Below are positions 44,978 through 52,691 of a stretch of DNA of 64,000 bases, in pieces. A program made the translations under genes and the position numbers. The stretch's first letter is position 1; the number at the start of each line of letters is the position of its first letter. Under the pieces are notes generated by a model. It was not told the origin of the DNA, did no database searches, and saw only the letters and a list, made by a program, of their open reading frames with translations. Origin of the DNA: Clostridium intestinale DSM 6191 (GTDB lineage: Bacteria; Bacillota; Clostridia; Clostridiales; Clostridiaceae); NCBI RefSeq assembly GCF_900130055.1, contig NZ_FQXU01000006.1:126787-190786 (forward strand), read 5' to 3'.

Positions 44978-45814
44978 ATGGGATTTCATGTTAGAATGAA
45001 ACAATACTCAGAGGACTTCACACAATCTGAACAAAAGATAAGTGAGTATATATTGAAAAATCAAGAAGAGGTAGTTAATCTTTCGGCACAAGAGTTAGGA
45101 GAAAAAACAGGAACTTCTCCAGCCTCAATTGTAAGATTTTCTAGGAAATTAGGATTTTCTGGATTTGGTGAATTGAAAATTGAGATAGCTAAAACTACAA
45201 ATTCCGAAGAGGAAGAGTTAGATACCATTATTTCACCTAAAGATTCCGTATCAGATATAGCAGAAAAGGTAGTGAATAGGGCGGTTACTTCTTTAAAAGA
45301 GACATATAGTTTGATAAATACTACGAATTTAGAGGAGGCTATAAATTTAATGAGAGAGGCTAATACCATATATCTATTTGGTATAGGGGCTTCATCTTTA
45401 GTAGCTATGGATTTAATGTATAAGCTAGTTAGGATAAATAAAAGGGTTATATTTAATATAGATAGTCATTTACAGCTAGCAGCGGCAGTACATATCACAA
45501 ATAAAGATGTGGCTATAGGAATATCCTATAGTGGTAAAACAAGAGAGGTAAATGAAGGGGTAATAAGAGCTAAAGAAAAAGGAGCAAAAGTAATAAGTAT
45601 AACTAATTGTAATAAGAATCCTCTTTCTAGCATAAGTGATATATCTTTAAACATACCTAATGAGGAAAGACAACTAAGATTTGGAGCTATATCATCTAGA
45701 ATGGATCAACTGGCACTTATAGATATACTATTTCTAGGTGTAGCTATTGGGAATTTTGATAAAATTGAAGATATGCTAATGGAAACAAAGGAAATAGTCA
45801 AAAAATTGAAATAG
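44978..45814 (+). CDS. RpiR/MurR-type transcriptional regulator with SIS domain
   Basis: The protein has 278 residues. The N-terminal helix-turn-helix (about 1-77) includes SEYILKNQEEVVNLSAQELGEKTGTSPASIVRFSRKLGF; the C-terminal SIS sugar-phosphate sensor domain (about 105-250) contains IYLFGIGASSLVAMDLMYKL and ISYSGKTREV. In this family the effector is often MurNAc-6-phosphate or a related sugar phosphate, and the gene sits next to murQ. ATG at 44978 follows GGAGGG. A palindrome at the murQ promoter is the likely target. Confidence 0.9.
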   Translation: MGFHVRMKQYSEDFTQSEQKISEYILKNQEEVVNLSAQELGEKTGTSPASIVRFSRKLGFSGFGELKIEIAKTTNSEEEELDTIISPKDSVSDIAEKVVNRAVTSLKETYSLINTTNLEEAINLMREANTIYLFGIGASSLVAMDLMYKLVRINKRVIFNIDSHLQLAAAVHITNKDVAIGISYSGKTREVNEGVIRAKEKGAKVISITNCNKNPLSSISDISLNIPNEERQLRFGAISSRMDQLALIDILFLGVAIGNFDKIEDMLMETKEIVKKLK

Positions 45815-45817
45815 ATG

Positions 45818-45855
45818 AAAAACATTTTCTATATTTTAGAAAATGTTTTTTTATT
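45818..45855 (+). terminator. Intrinsic terminator after the regulator gene
   Basis: Stem AAAAACATTTTCT (45818-45830) with AGAAAATGTTTTT (45838-45850), then TTATTTC. It separates the regulator from the murQ operon. Confidence 0.82.
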
Positions 45856-45908
45856 TCCACAAAAATAGGAATAAAATAAAATTTTATTTCATAAAATTAA
45901 AATAAATA

Positions 45909-45936
45909 TTGAAATATTATTTCAAAAGTGTATAAT
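45909..45936 (+). promoter_or_regulatory. murQ promoter with palindromic RpiR-type operator
   Basis: TTGAAA (45909-45914) and TATAAT (45931-45936) with a 16-base spacer. The -35 box and spacer are covered by the perfect palindrome TTGAAATATTATTTCAA (45909-45925), two 8-base arms around one base. The TGAAAT...ATTTCA form is typical of RpiR-family operators. Confidence 0.78.
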
Positions 45937-45974
45937 GATAATTGAAGGTGAAAACATTTACGTGAGGTGATATT

Positions 45975-46886
45975 TTGAATGGAATTAATTTAAATAAACT
46001 AGTAACAGAAAGTAGAAATAAAAACACTAAAAATATAGACAAGCTGACTACTATAGAAATGCTTAAACTCATAAATAATGAGGATAAAAGTGTACCATTA
46101 GCAGTTGAGAAAGAGATATATAACATAGCTAAATCTATAGATATCATAGCAGAAGCTGTTCAAAATGGAGGAAGATTAATTTATTGTGGAGCAGGAACAT
46201 CAGGAAGACTAGGTGTGTTAGACGCATCTGAGTGTCCTCCTACTTATGGCGTTGATTCTAGCTTGGTACATGCCTTTATTGCTGGAGGAAAAGAAGCAAT
46301 GTTCAATGCTATAGAAGGTGCAGAAGACTCAAAAGAACTTTGTGCCGAGGATTTGAAAAGTATAAATTTTTCTAATAAGGATGTTCTAGTAGGAATTGCT
46401 GCATCCGGAAGAACGCCTTATGTAATTGGAGGCTTAGAATATGCTAAAAGTATACAAGCTAAAACTGTTTCTTTAACTTGTAATCCTGATTCAGAGATTA
46501 GTGGTATAGCAGATATTCCAATAAGTCCTGTAGTAGGGCCAGAAGTAGTAACTGGATCAACTAGAATGAAAGCAGGTACAGCACAAAAGTTAGTTTTAAA
46601 CATGATATCAACTGGAGTAATGATCAAAATAGGCAAGGTATTTGGTAATCTAATGGTAGATGTAAAGGCAAGTAATGAAAAACTTATAGAAAGAGCAAAG
46701 AGAATAGTAGTAGAAGCTACTGGGGTAAGTAAAGAGGAGGCCTCAAGAGTATTAGAAAAAACTAAATATAATGTAAAATTATCTATATTCATGATTGTTT
46801 CTAATTTAGAAATGGAAAATGCTGAAACAATTTTAAATAAAAATTATGGATACATAGCCAAGGCTATTGAATCAATAAAAAAATAG
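45975..46886 (+). CDS. murQ: N-acetylmuramic acid 6-phosphate etherase
   Basis: Cuts the lactyl ether of MurNAc-6-phosphate, giving GlcNAc-6-phosphate and D-lactate. The protein has 303 residues with a SIS domain. [28 protein letters not shown], the NAIEGAEDS glutamate region, [17 protein letters not shown] and [21 protein letters not shown] are all standard. The TTG start at 45975 has GAGGTGA upstream. It heads the PTS operon of the island. Confidence 0.94.
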   Translation: MNGINLNKLVTESRNKNTKNIDKLTTIEMLKLINNEDKSVPLAVEKEIYNIAKSIDIIAEAVQNGGRLIYCGAGTSGRLGVLDASECPPTYGVDSSLVHAFIAGGKEAMFNAIEGAEDSKELCAEDLKSINFSNKDVLVGIAASGRTPYVIGGLEYAKSIQAKTVSLTCNPDSEISGIADIPISPVVGPEVVTGSTRMKAGTAQKLVLNMISTGVMIKIGKVFGNLMVDVKASNEKLIERAKRIVVEATGVSKEEASRVLEKTKYNVKLSIFMIVSNLEMENAETILNKNYGYIAKAIESIKK

Positions 46887-46903
46887 ATTTAGGAGGGATT
46901 TAC

Positions 46904-47212
46904 ATGAAAGTATTAATGGTATGTTCAGGGGGAATGTCATCTGCAATAGTTGTAAAAGCTGTAAAGGGAGAGGCTGATAGACAAAATTTTGAGTTAGATA
47001 TTAAGGCTGTTGGAACATCCGAATTTGAGGATGAGTTAGCTACTGGAGAGTATGATTTAGCTATAGTAGCGCCTCAAGTTAAGCATAGATTTGAAACTTT
47101 TAAGAATCAAGCAACACAATATAATGTACCAATAGAGCTTATAATACCTATGGGATATACACCTTTAGGAGCTCCAAAGACTTTAGAACAAATTAAAAAA
47201 CATAAAAAATAA
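46904..47212 (+). CDS. PTS EIIB component, lactose/cellobiose family
   Basis: Soluble phosphocarrier of 102 residues. The phosphorylated cysteine is Cys7 in MKVLMVCSGGMSSAIV, the usual place for CelA/ChbB-type EIIB. It lies 17 bases after murQ, behind AGGAGG. In most known MurNAc systems the transporter is a glucose-type MurP; a lactose-type EIIB next to murQ suggests a disaccharide substrate. Confidence 0.9.
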   Translation: MKVLMVCSGGMSSAIVVKAVKGEADRQNFELDIKAVGTSEFEDELATGEYDLAIVAPQVKHRFETFKNQATQYNVPIELIIPMGYTPLGAPKTLEQIKKHKK

Positions 47213-47233
47213 TATATGAAGGAGAGATGAAGA

Positions 47234-48568
47234 ATGCAGAATTTTTTAACATGGATTGAAGAAAAGTTTATGCCACCGATGGCTAGGCTTGCTGAACAAA
47301 GGTACTTAAAGGCAATAAGAGACGGAATTATTTCAACTTTATCACTTATCATAGTAGGGTGCTTTTTCATTATCGTGGCTCAACCGCCTATAGATTCATT
47401 AAAGACTTTAGTAGCACCACATGTAGCAAATATAATGATTCCATATAGGATAACAATGGGGCTAATGTCTATCTATGCTGTATATGGTATGGGGTATAGT
47501 TTAGCAAAATCATATAAACTAGATGGAATGAGTGGAGGAGTACTATCATTAGCAGGCTTTTTAATGATGACAATTCCACTAAACATCGATGGAGTAGTAA
47601 ATAATGCTATTAAAGCAGGAGTTGAAGGTGCAGATAAAATAACTGCTCCGGGATGGATATTGCCTATGGGAAATTTAGGGGCAGCAGGAATGTTCACAGG
47701 AATAATTATGATGATATTCGGAGTTGAAACATTAAGAATATTAAAGAAACATAAGATAACTATAAAAATGCCTGATCAAGTTCCTGAATCTGTTGCAAGA
47801 AGTTTTGAAGCTCTGATTCCAGCAGCTGTTGTTATAATAGCATCTTGGGTAGTAAGAGTAGTATTAAGGTTTGATTTAAACCAAGCAATTATAAATGTTT
47901 TTAAGCCAATAAATAATATAGTTGGAAATAGTTTAATTGGAGTAGTACTACCTGTTATATTAATAACTCTATTATGGTCAGCAGGTGTTCATGGAGTATC
48001 TATAATAGGATCTATATTGAGACCTATGTGGCTAATAATGTTAGAACAAAATGCCTTAGACTTATCTAATGGAATTGCATCAAATAAACTATCATATGTT
48101 GCACCTGAGCAATTTTATCAATGGTTTGTTTGGATAGGAGGATCCGGAGCCACATTATCATTGTGCTTACTTCTAATATTCTCCAAATCGACTTATCTAA
48201 GGTCTGTAGGAAGATTTTCATTAATTCCAGGACTATTTAATATTAATGAGCCTTTGATATTTGGTGTACCATTAGTTTTAAATCCAATATTAGCTATACC
48301 ATTTATATTAGCACCAACTGTAATGACAATATTAAGTTATATAGCAGTTAAATCGGGAATGATATCAGGATTTGTAGTTAATGCTCCATGGACTCTACCA
48401 GCACCTATAGGAGCATATCTAGCTACTGGTGGTGACTGGAAAGCACCTGTTCTAGTAATAATAAATATATTAATAGGTGTTGCTATATACTATCCATTCT
48501 TTAAATCATATGAAGCAAAACTTATTAAAGAAGAAAATGCTCAAGTTGACGGAGCTGTTCAAGTATAG
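47234..48568 (+). CDS. PTS EIIC component, lactose/cellobiose family
   Basis: Membrane channel of 444 residues with about ten hydrophobic segments. The N-terminal MPPMARLAEQRYLKAIRDGI, WSAGVHGVSIIGSILRPMW and FNINEPLIFGVPLVLNP blocks are standard for CelB/LacE-type EIIC. It starts behind AAGGAGAG, 21 bases after EIIB. Substrates of the family are beta-linked disaccharides; together with murQ and MupG this suggests MurNAc-GlcNAc or a related wall fragment. Confidence 0.9.
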   Translation: MQNFLTWIEEKFMPPMARLAEQRYLKAIRDGIISTLSLIIVGCFFIIVAQPPIDSLKTLVAPHVANIMIPYRITMGLMSIYAVYGMGYSLAKSYKLDGMSGGVLSLAGFLMMTIPLNIDGVVNNAIKAGVEGADKITAPGWILPMGNLGAAGMFTGIIMMIFGVETLRILKKHKITIKMPDQVPESVARSFEALIPAAVVIIASWVVRVVLRFDLNQAIINVFKPINNIVGNSLIGVVLPVILITLLWSAGVHGVSIIGSILRPMWLIMLEQNALDLSNGIASNKLSYVAPEQFYQWFVWIGGSGATLSLCLLLIFSKSTYLRSVGRFSLIPGLFNINEPLIFGVPLVLNPILAIPFILAPTVMTILSYIAVKSGMISGFVVNAPWTLPAPIGAYLATGGDWKAPVLVIINILIGVAIYYPFFKSYEAKLIKEENAQVDGAVQV

Positions 48569-48588
48569 TTAAATTATAAAATAATCAT

Positions 48589-48637
48589 GGAGCTGTCGCA
48601 TTAGCAGATAAATTTTATTAGCGACTGCTCCCTTTTT
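48589..48637 (+). terminator. Intrinsic terminator after EIIC
   Basis: Stem GGAGCTGTCGC (48589-48599) with GCGACTGCTCC (48621-48631), one mismatch, then CTTTTT. The EIIA gene follows 160 bases later. That gap holds an AT repeat (TATATAGTTATATA type, about 48718-48748) and no recognisable gene. Confidence 0.75.
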
Positions 48638-48798
48638 AGATTATATTTTGATATGTAGTTTCTTTAGGGAACTTAAAGCCAAAGATATGAAAGTGCTTAT
48701 AATCCGCATGAGTACTATATATAGTTATATATATATATAGTTATATAGATGATGCTATATTTTTCTATAAAAAAATAATAACATTAGGAGGAAAAATA

Positions 48799-49110
48799 AT
48801 GGAAGAAAAAATTTTTGAAATAATATTACACTGTGGTGACGCAAGAGGACATGCTTTTGATGCTTTAAAATTTGCAAGAGAAGGAGGGTTTGATGAGGCA
48901 GCGGATTCAATTAAAAAAAGTGAAGAAGAACTAAGGTTATCTCATAAGACTCAAACAGAGCTTATACAGTCAGAAATAAATGGAGAAAAAGTTGAAATGA
49001 GCTTGTTAATGGTTCATGCACAAGATCAGCTTATGACAGCAATCTCAGAACAAAATTTGATAGTTCAAATGATAGAAATGTGTAAAGAAATAAAAGAATT
49101 AAAAAAATAA
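48799..49110 (+). CDS. PTS EIIA component, lactose/cellobiose family
   Basis: Soluble helical phosphocarrier of 103 residues; the phosphorylated histidine is His73 in SLLMVHAQDQLMTA. The start follows AGGAGG. It is separated from its EIIB and EIIC partners by a terminator, so it probably has its own promoter or depends on readthrough. It starts a second cluster with anmK and the MupG-like gene. Confidence 0.9.
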   Translation: MEEKIFEIILHCGDARGHAFDALKFAREGGFDEAADSIKKSEEELRLSHKTQTELIQSEINGEKVEMSLLMVHAQDQLMTAISEQNLIVQMIEMCKEIKELKK

Positions 49111-49128
49111 AAAATGGAGGTGTTTTTT

Positions 49129-49449
49129 ATGATAAACACTCTTTTAAATATATTACTATTAATAGCTTTTGTAGCTATAACTGCAAAACTCACAAAATAC
49201 ATGATTGAAGTGAAAAAATGGAATTTGATGAAATATAGATGGTATATTGCTTTTATAGCTCCTTTTATAATAATAATTCCTACAGTGGCATTTGAAAATT
49301 TACCTAAATTTGTATTACAAATATCGGGATTTGTATTTGGCATGAGTTGTATAATATTCTTTGAGACAACAAGATTGATGATTGAGAAGAAGGAATTAAA
49401 AGGAGTAATCTATAATAATACTATTCCTAAATATAAAAAGAAAAAATAG
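49129..49449 (+). CDS. Small membrane protein of unknown function
   Basis: The protein has 106 residues. Three hydrophobic segments are visible (LLNILLLIAFVAITAKL; WYIAFIAPFIIIIPTVAF; VLQISGFVFGMSCIIFF), followed by a lysine-rich end (KYKKKK). ATG at 49129 is preferred because GGAGGTG lies just upstream, while the ATG at 49114 is inside that site. It lies between EIIA and anmK in a wall-recycling operon, but I recognise no family and assign no function. Confidence 0.7.
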   Translation: MINTLLNILLLIAFVAITAKLTKYMIEVKKWNLMKYRWYIAFIAPFIIIIPTVAFENLPKFVLQISGFVFGMSCIIFFETTRLMIEKKELKGVIYNNTIPKYKKKK

Positions 49450-49465
49450 TGAAGAAGGTTATGTC

Positions 49466-50617
49466 ATGAAAAAAGAAAGCTATGTAGTGGGACTGATGTC
49501 AGGAACTTCTTTAGATGGTATTGATTCGGCATTAATAAATATAGTAGAAATGGATGGCAAAATAGAAGTAAAGCTAATAGATTTTATAAATGAGCCATTG
49601 GAAGAAGAACTAAAAGAAAAAATAAAAAGAGCCTTAAGTAAAGAAAGTTCTAATGTAGAACTCATATGCAGTTTAAATTTTGAATTAGGATATGCATTTA
49701 GTAATGCTGTAAAAAATTTGTGCAAAAAAGCAAATTTTGATATTGATAAACTGGATATTATAGGATCACACGGTCAGACTATTTTTCATATTCCAAAAGC
49801 TTATGGAGAACATATAAAATCAACACTACAAATAGGAGAACCAGCAATTATAGCATATGAAACAGAAACCACAGTTATCTCTAATTTTAGAACTATGGAT
49901 ATGGCGGCTGGTGGTCAAGGAGCTCCTTTAGTTCCATATACGGAATATCTGCTTTATAGAGGAGATAAAAATAGAATCTTACAAAATATTGGAGGTATAG
50001 GGAATGCTACTGTATTACCGAGATATTGCAAATTAGAAGATGTCTATGCTTTTGATACTGGACCAGGAAATATGATAATTGATGAAGTTACTAAAAATTT
50101 AAAAGGAATATCATATGATAAAGATGGTTATTTTGCAAGCATTGGAAGTATAAAGCAAGACCTACTTAATGAACTAATGAGTATAGAATATATATCTATG
50201 AAACCACCTAAAACTACTGGAAGAGAATTATTTGGAAAACAATTAGTAGATTGTATTTTAAATAAATATGGGGATTTAAAGGCTGAAGATATAATAGCAA
50301 CTATGACCATGTTTACCGCTAAATCTATAGCTTATAATTATAAAAAATTTATTTTTCCAAAACTAAAAATAGACGAAGTAATTTTAGGTGGAGGGGGAAG
50401 TTATAATAAAACCCTGATCAAAATGCTTAAAGAAGAACTTAAGGATGTTAAAGTATTAATACAAGAAGATTTAGGATTATCATCAGATGCAAAAGAAGCA
50501 GTGGCATTTGCCTTATTAGCTTATGAAACTGTTAATAGAAGGGCCGGAAATGTTTTGGGAGCTACAGGGGCAAGCAAAAGAGTTATACTAGGAAATATAA
50601 CATTACCGCCTATATAA
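49466..50617 (+). CDS. anmK: Anhydro-N-acetylmuramic acid kinase
   Basis: Opens the anhydro bond of 1,6-anhydro-MurNAc while phosphorylating it, yielding MurNAc-6-phosphate for MurQ. The protein has 383 residues with the ASKHA kinase fold: GLMSGTSLDGIDSALI at the N-terminus, ISNFRTMDMAAGGQGAPLVP and AFDTGPGNMIID in the middle and ILGGGGSYN near residue 306. It starts 16 bases after the small membrane protein gene and ends 20 bases before the MupG-like gene. Confidence 0.93.
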   Translation: MKKESYVVGLMSGTSLDGIDSALINIVEMDGKIEVKLIDFINEPLEEELKEKIKRALSKESSNVELICSLNFELGYAFSNAVKNLCKKANFDIDKLDIIGSHGQTIFHIPKAYGEHIKSTLQIGEPAIIAYETETTVISNFRTMDMAAGGQGAPLVPYTEYLLYRGDKNRILQNIGGIGNATVLPRYCKLEDVYAFDTGPGNMIIDEVTKNLKGISYDKDGYFASIGSIKQDLLNELMSIEYISMKPPKTTGRELFGKQLVDCILNKYGDLKAEDIIATMTMFTAKSIAYNYKKFIFPKLKIDEVILGGGGSYNKTLIKMLKEELKDVKVLIQEDLGLSSDAKEAVAFALLAYETVNRRAGNVLGATGASKRVILGNITLPPI

Positions 50618-50637
50618 AAATAAAAGGAGATAGAGAT

Positions 50638-51726
50638 ATGAGAAAATTAGGAATTTCAATTTATCCTACACATGCAACATTAGAAGAAAATTTAGCTTAT
50701 ATAGATTTAGCTGCGAAATACAAGTTTAAGAGAGTTTTTACTTGTCTTTTATCCGTTGAGGGAGATAAAGAAAAGATTGTTGAAGAATTTAAAAAAACAA
50801 TTGAGCATGCAAACAAATACAATATGGAGGTAATGGCTGACGTTTCCCCTAGAGTCTTTGGAGACTTAAATATAAGTTATGAAGACCTAAGCTTTTTTAA
50901 GGAAATAGGAGCCTATGGAGTAAGGTTAGACATGGGTTTTACAGGGAACGAGGAATCCTTAATGACTTATAATCCCCAAGGATTAAAGATAGAATTAAAT
51001 ATGAGCTCAGGAACAAAGTATATAGATAATATTCAATCTTATAAACCTAATATGAATAACATAATGGCTTGTCATAATTTTTATCCACATAGATATACAG
51101 GATTAAGTTATGATCATTTTATAAAGTGCTCAAAACAGTATAAAGAATTAGGAATAACTACAGCAGCATTTGTAAACTCCACTGAGGCTACATTTGGTCC
51201 TTGGCCAGTAAATGAAGGGTTATGTACTTTAGAAATTCATAGAGAAATGGGTATAGTAGCACAAGCTAAACATTTATGGGCTACTGGATTGATTGATGAT
51301 ATAATAATAGCTAACTGCTTTGCATCAGAAGAGGAATTGAGGCAATTAAGCGAGATAGATCCATATTGTTTATCATTTAATGTTGAAATAAATAAAGATG
51401 TACCTAGTGTTGAAAGAAAAATTCTTTTAGAAGAATTGCATTTTAACAGAGGAGATGTTTCGGATTATGTTATTAGGAGTACACAAAGCAGAGTTAAGTT
51501 TAAGGGACATGAATTTATTCCATTTAACACAATAGATATGAAAAAAGGAGATCTAGTTATAGAGACTTGTCTTTATGGACATTATGCAGGGGAACTGCAT
51601 TTAGTAAAAAAAGAAATGAAAAACTCAGGAAAATCTAATGTTGTGGGGAGAATAGTTCCAGAAGAACAGTTTTTATTAGATTTTATTGAACCATGGCAAA
51701 AATTTAGATTAAAAGAGGTTAAGTAG
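50638..51726 (+). CDS. DUF871/MupG-like 6-phospho-N-acetylmuramidase
   Basis: The protein has 362 residues. The opening LGISIYPTHATLEENLAYIDLAAKY and the ACHNFYPHRYTGLSYDHF block belong to the DUF871 family, which includes MupG. MupG splits MurNAc-6-phosphate-GlcNAc into GlcNAc and MurNAc-6-phosphate. The TIM barrel covers about residues 1-240 and a C-terminal cyclophilin-like domain about 250-355. The start follows AAAGGAG. The position beside murQ, anmK and a disaccharide-type PTS fits that role well. Confidence 0.85.
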   Translation: MRKLGISIYPTHATLEENLAYIDLAAKYKFKRVFTCLLSVEGDKEKIVEEFKKTIEHANKYNMEVMADVSPRVFGDLNISYEDLSFFKEIGAYGVRLDMGFTGNEESLMTYNPQGLKIELNMSSGTKYIDNIQSYKPNMNNIMACHNFYPHRYTGLSYDHFIKCSKQYKELGITTAAFVNSTEATFGPWPVNEGLCTLEIHREMGIVAQAKHLWATGLIDDIIIANCFASEEELRQLSEIDPYCLSFNVEINKDVPSVERKILLEELHFNRGDVSDYVIRSTQSRVKFKGHEFIPFNTIDMKKGDLVIETCLYGHYAGELHLVKKEMKNSGKSNVVGRIVPEEQFLLDFIEPWQKFRLKEVK

Positions 51727-51754
51727 AAACTGTTGCATTGCAGCAGTTTTTTTT
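51727..51754 (+). terminator. Intrinsic terminator after the MupG-like gene
   Basis: Stem AAACTGTTGCA (51727-51737) with TGCAGCAGTTT (51739-51749), one G-U pair, then T-run. It ends the wall-recycling operon. Confidence 0.8.
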
Positions 51755-51780
51755 GTGGAAAAGTTATAACTTTATACAGT

Positions 51781-51826
51781 TAAACAATTAAAACTTTATA
51801 AAAAGTTATAAAGTTTTAATTGTTTA
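51781..51826. repeat. Perfect 21-bp inverted repeat
   Basis: Arms 51781-51801 and 51806-51826 are perfectly complementary with a four-base AAAG loop. It is almost entirely A and T and has no proper T-run on either side. It sits six bases beyond the stop codon of the minus-strand LUD gene, so it may act as a weak terminator or a message stabiliser. Confidence 0.85.
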
Positions 51827-51831
51827 AAGTT

Positions 51832-52449
51832 CTAATAACCTAGAGATTCATTAATTACTATAACTTTTATTCTATTTTTTATAAATTGACCTGTTATTAG
51901 GACAAAATCATTACATATGCGTTCTTTATGGTTACAGTCTATACATCTATTTAATTTAGTACAGGGAGTAGATTTCCCTAAACGTTTTGCATCTAAGGGG
52001 GCAGCTATTTGGCGAGTTCTTTTGATTGCACTATCTAGATTTTCAACTATTTTGTTAATACCAACCACAATAATTACTTGCTTAGGACCGTAGAGCATAG
52101 GGGCAACACGGCTTCCATTACCATCTATGTTGAAAATTTTTCCGTCTAGAGTAATGGCACTTGTACCAGTAATAAATGTATCAACATTAAAATTCTTTAT
52201 ATATAAATCACGTTTTTCTTCTTTCGATAAAGATGGATTAAATTTATCTAAAAATCTATAATTGCCATTTCTTAAAAACTTAAAAATACCTGTATCTTCT
52301 AAAGTTATAGAATCACCTGAACCTACTGAAGACCCTTTGATTATTAATTCAGATATTAAATTTAATAGCTCTTCATTGTTGTTTACAAAGTAGCCAGCCA
52401 TATTATTTTTTTCAAGACTATTTATTAATTTAGTAATACTTTGATTCAT
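51832..52449 (-). CDS. LUD-domain protein (LutC/DUF162-like)
   Basis: The protein has 205 residues. The motif SSVGSGDSITLEDTGIFKFLR near residues 40-60 and the FITGTSAITLDGKIFNIDGNGSRVAPMLYGPKQVIIVVG block are typical of the LUD family, which includes LutC of lactate oxidation. The C-terminus carries a cysteine cluster (TPCTKLNRCIDCNHKERIC), possibly a metal site. No lutA or lutB lies nearby, so a lactate role is not shown, although MurQ just upstream releases D-lactate. It starts behind GAGGTGAG, divergent from uvrA. Confidence 0.78.
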   Translation of the reverse strand: MNQSITKLINSLEKNNMAGYFVNNNEELLNLISELIIKGSSVGSGDSITLEDTGIFKFLRNGNYRFLDKFNPSLSKEEKRDLYIKNFNVDTFITGTSAITLDGKIFNIDGNGSRVAPMLYGPKQVIIVVGINKIVENLDSAIKRTRQIAAPLDAKRLGKSTPCTKLNRCIDCNHKERICNDFVLITGQFIKNRIKVIVINESLGY

Positions 52450-52507
52450 TTACTCACCTCTAAGACTTTTGAGAAATAGTATATCAAATAAATAAGAGAG
52501 CAGCAAT

Positions 52508-52535
52508 ATATAGAAATATATAAATATTTCTATAT
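52508..52535. repeat. 12-bp inverted repeat in the LUD/uvrA gap
   Basis: Arms ATATAGAAATAT (52508-52519) and ATATTTCTATAT (52524-52535) pair perfectly around ATAA. It lies between divergent genes and could be an operator. No protein is known to bind it. Confidence 0.6.
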
Positions 52536-52584
52536 AATAGATTGTTGACTAATGCACTTGAAAGATTTAAAATATAAACTATAC

Positions 52585-52596
52585 GAACAGATGTTC
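52585..52596 (+). promoter_or_regulatory. LexA/DinR SOS box of uvrA
   Basis: GAACAGATGTTC, an exact fit to GAAC-N4-GTTC, 96 bases before the uvrA start. Possible promoter elements nearby are TTGACT at 52545-52550 and an AT-rich -10 region around 52573-52585 that the box overlaps. Confidence 0.85.
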
Positions 52597-52691
52597 AACA
52601 ATATATATAACAAATTTGAATTTACTCAGAATTTTAGGCAAAAATATTAGATAGGAATCTATAGAAGTATATTGATCAACAGGAGGATTAA

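Noticed and set aside
48660-48720. Riboswitch upstream of the EIIA gene
   Set aside because: I could form no conserved core of any class I know, and only weak hairpins are present.
48718-48748. TATATAGTTATATA repeats as an origin or mobile-element end
   Set aside because: Short low-complexity AT sequence with no DnaA boxes, transposase or target duplication.
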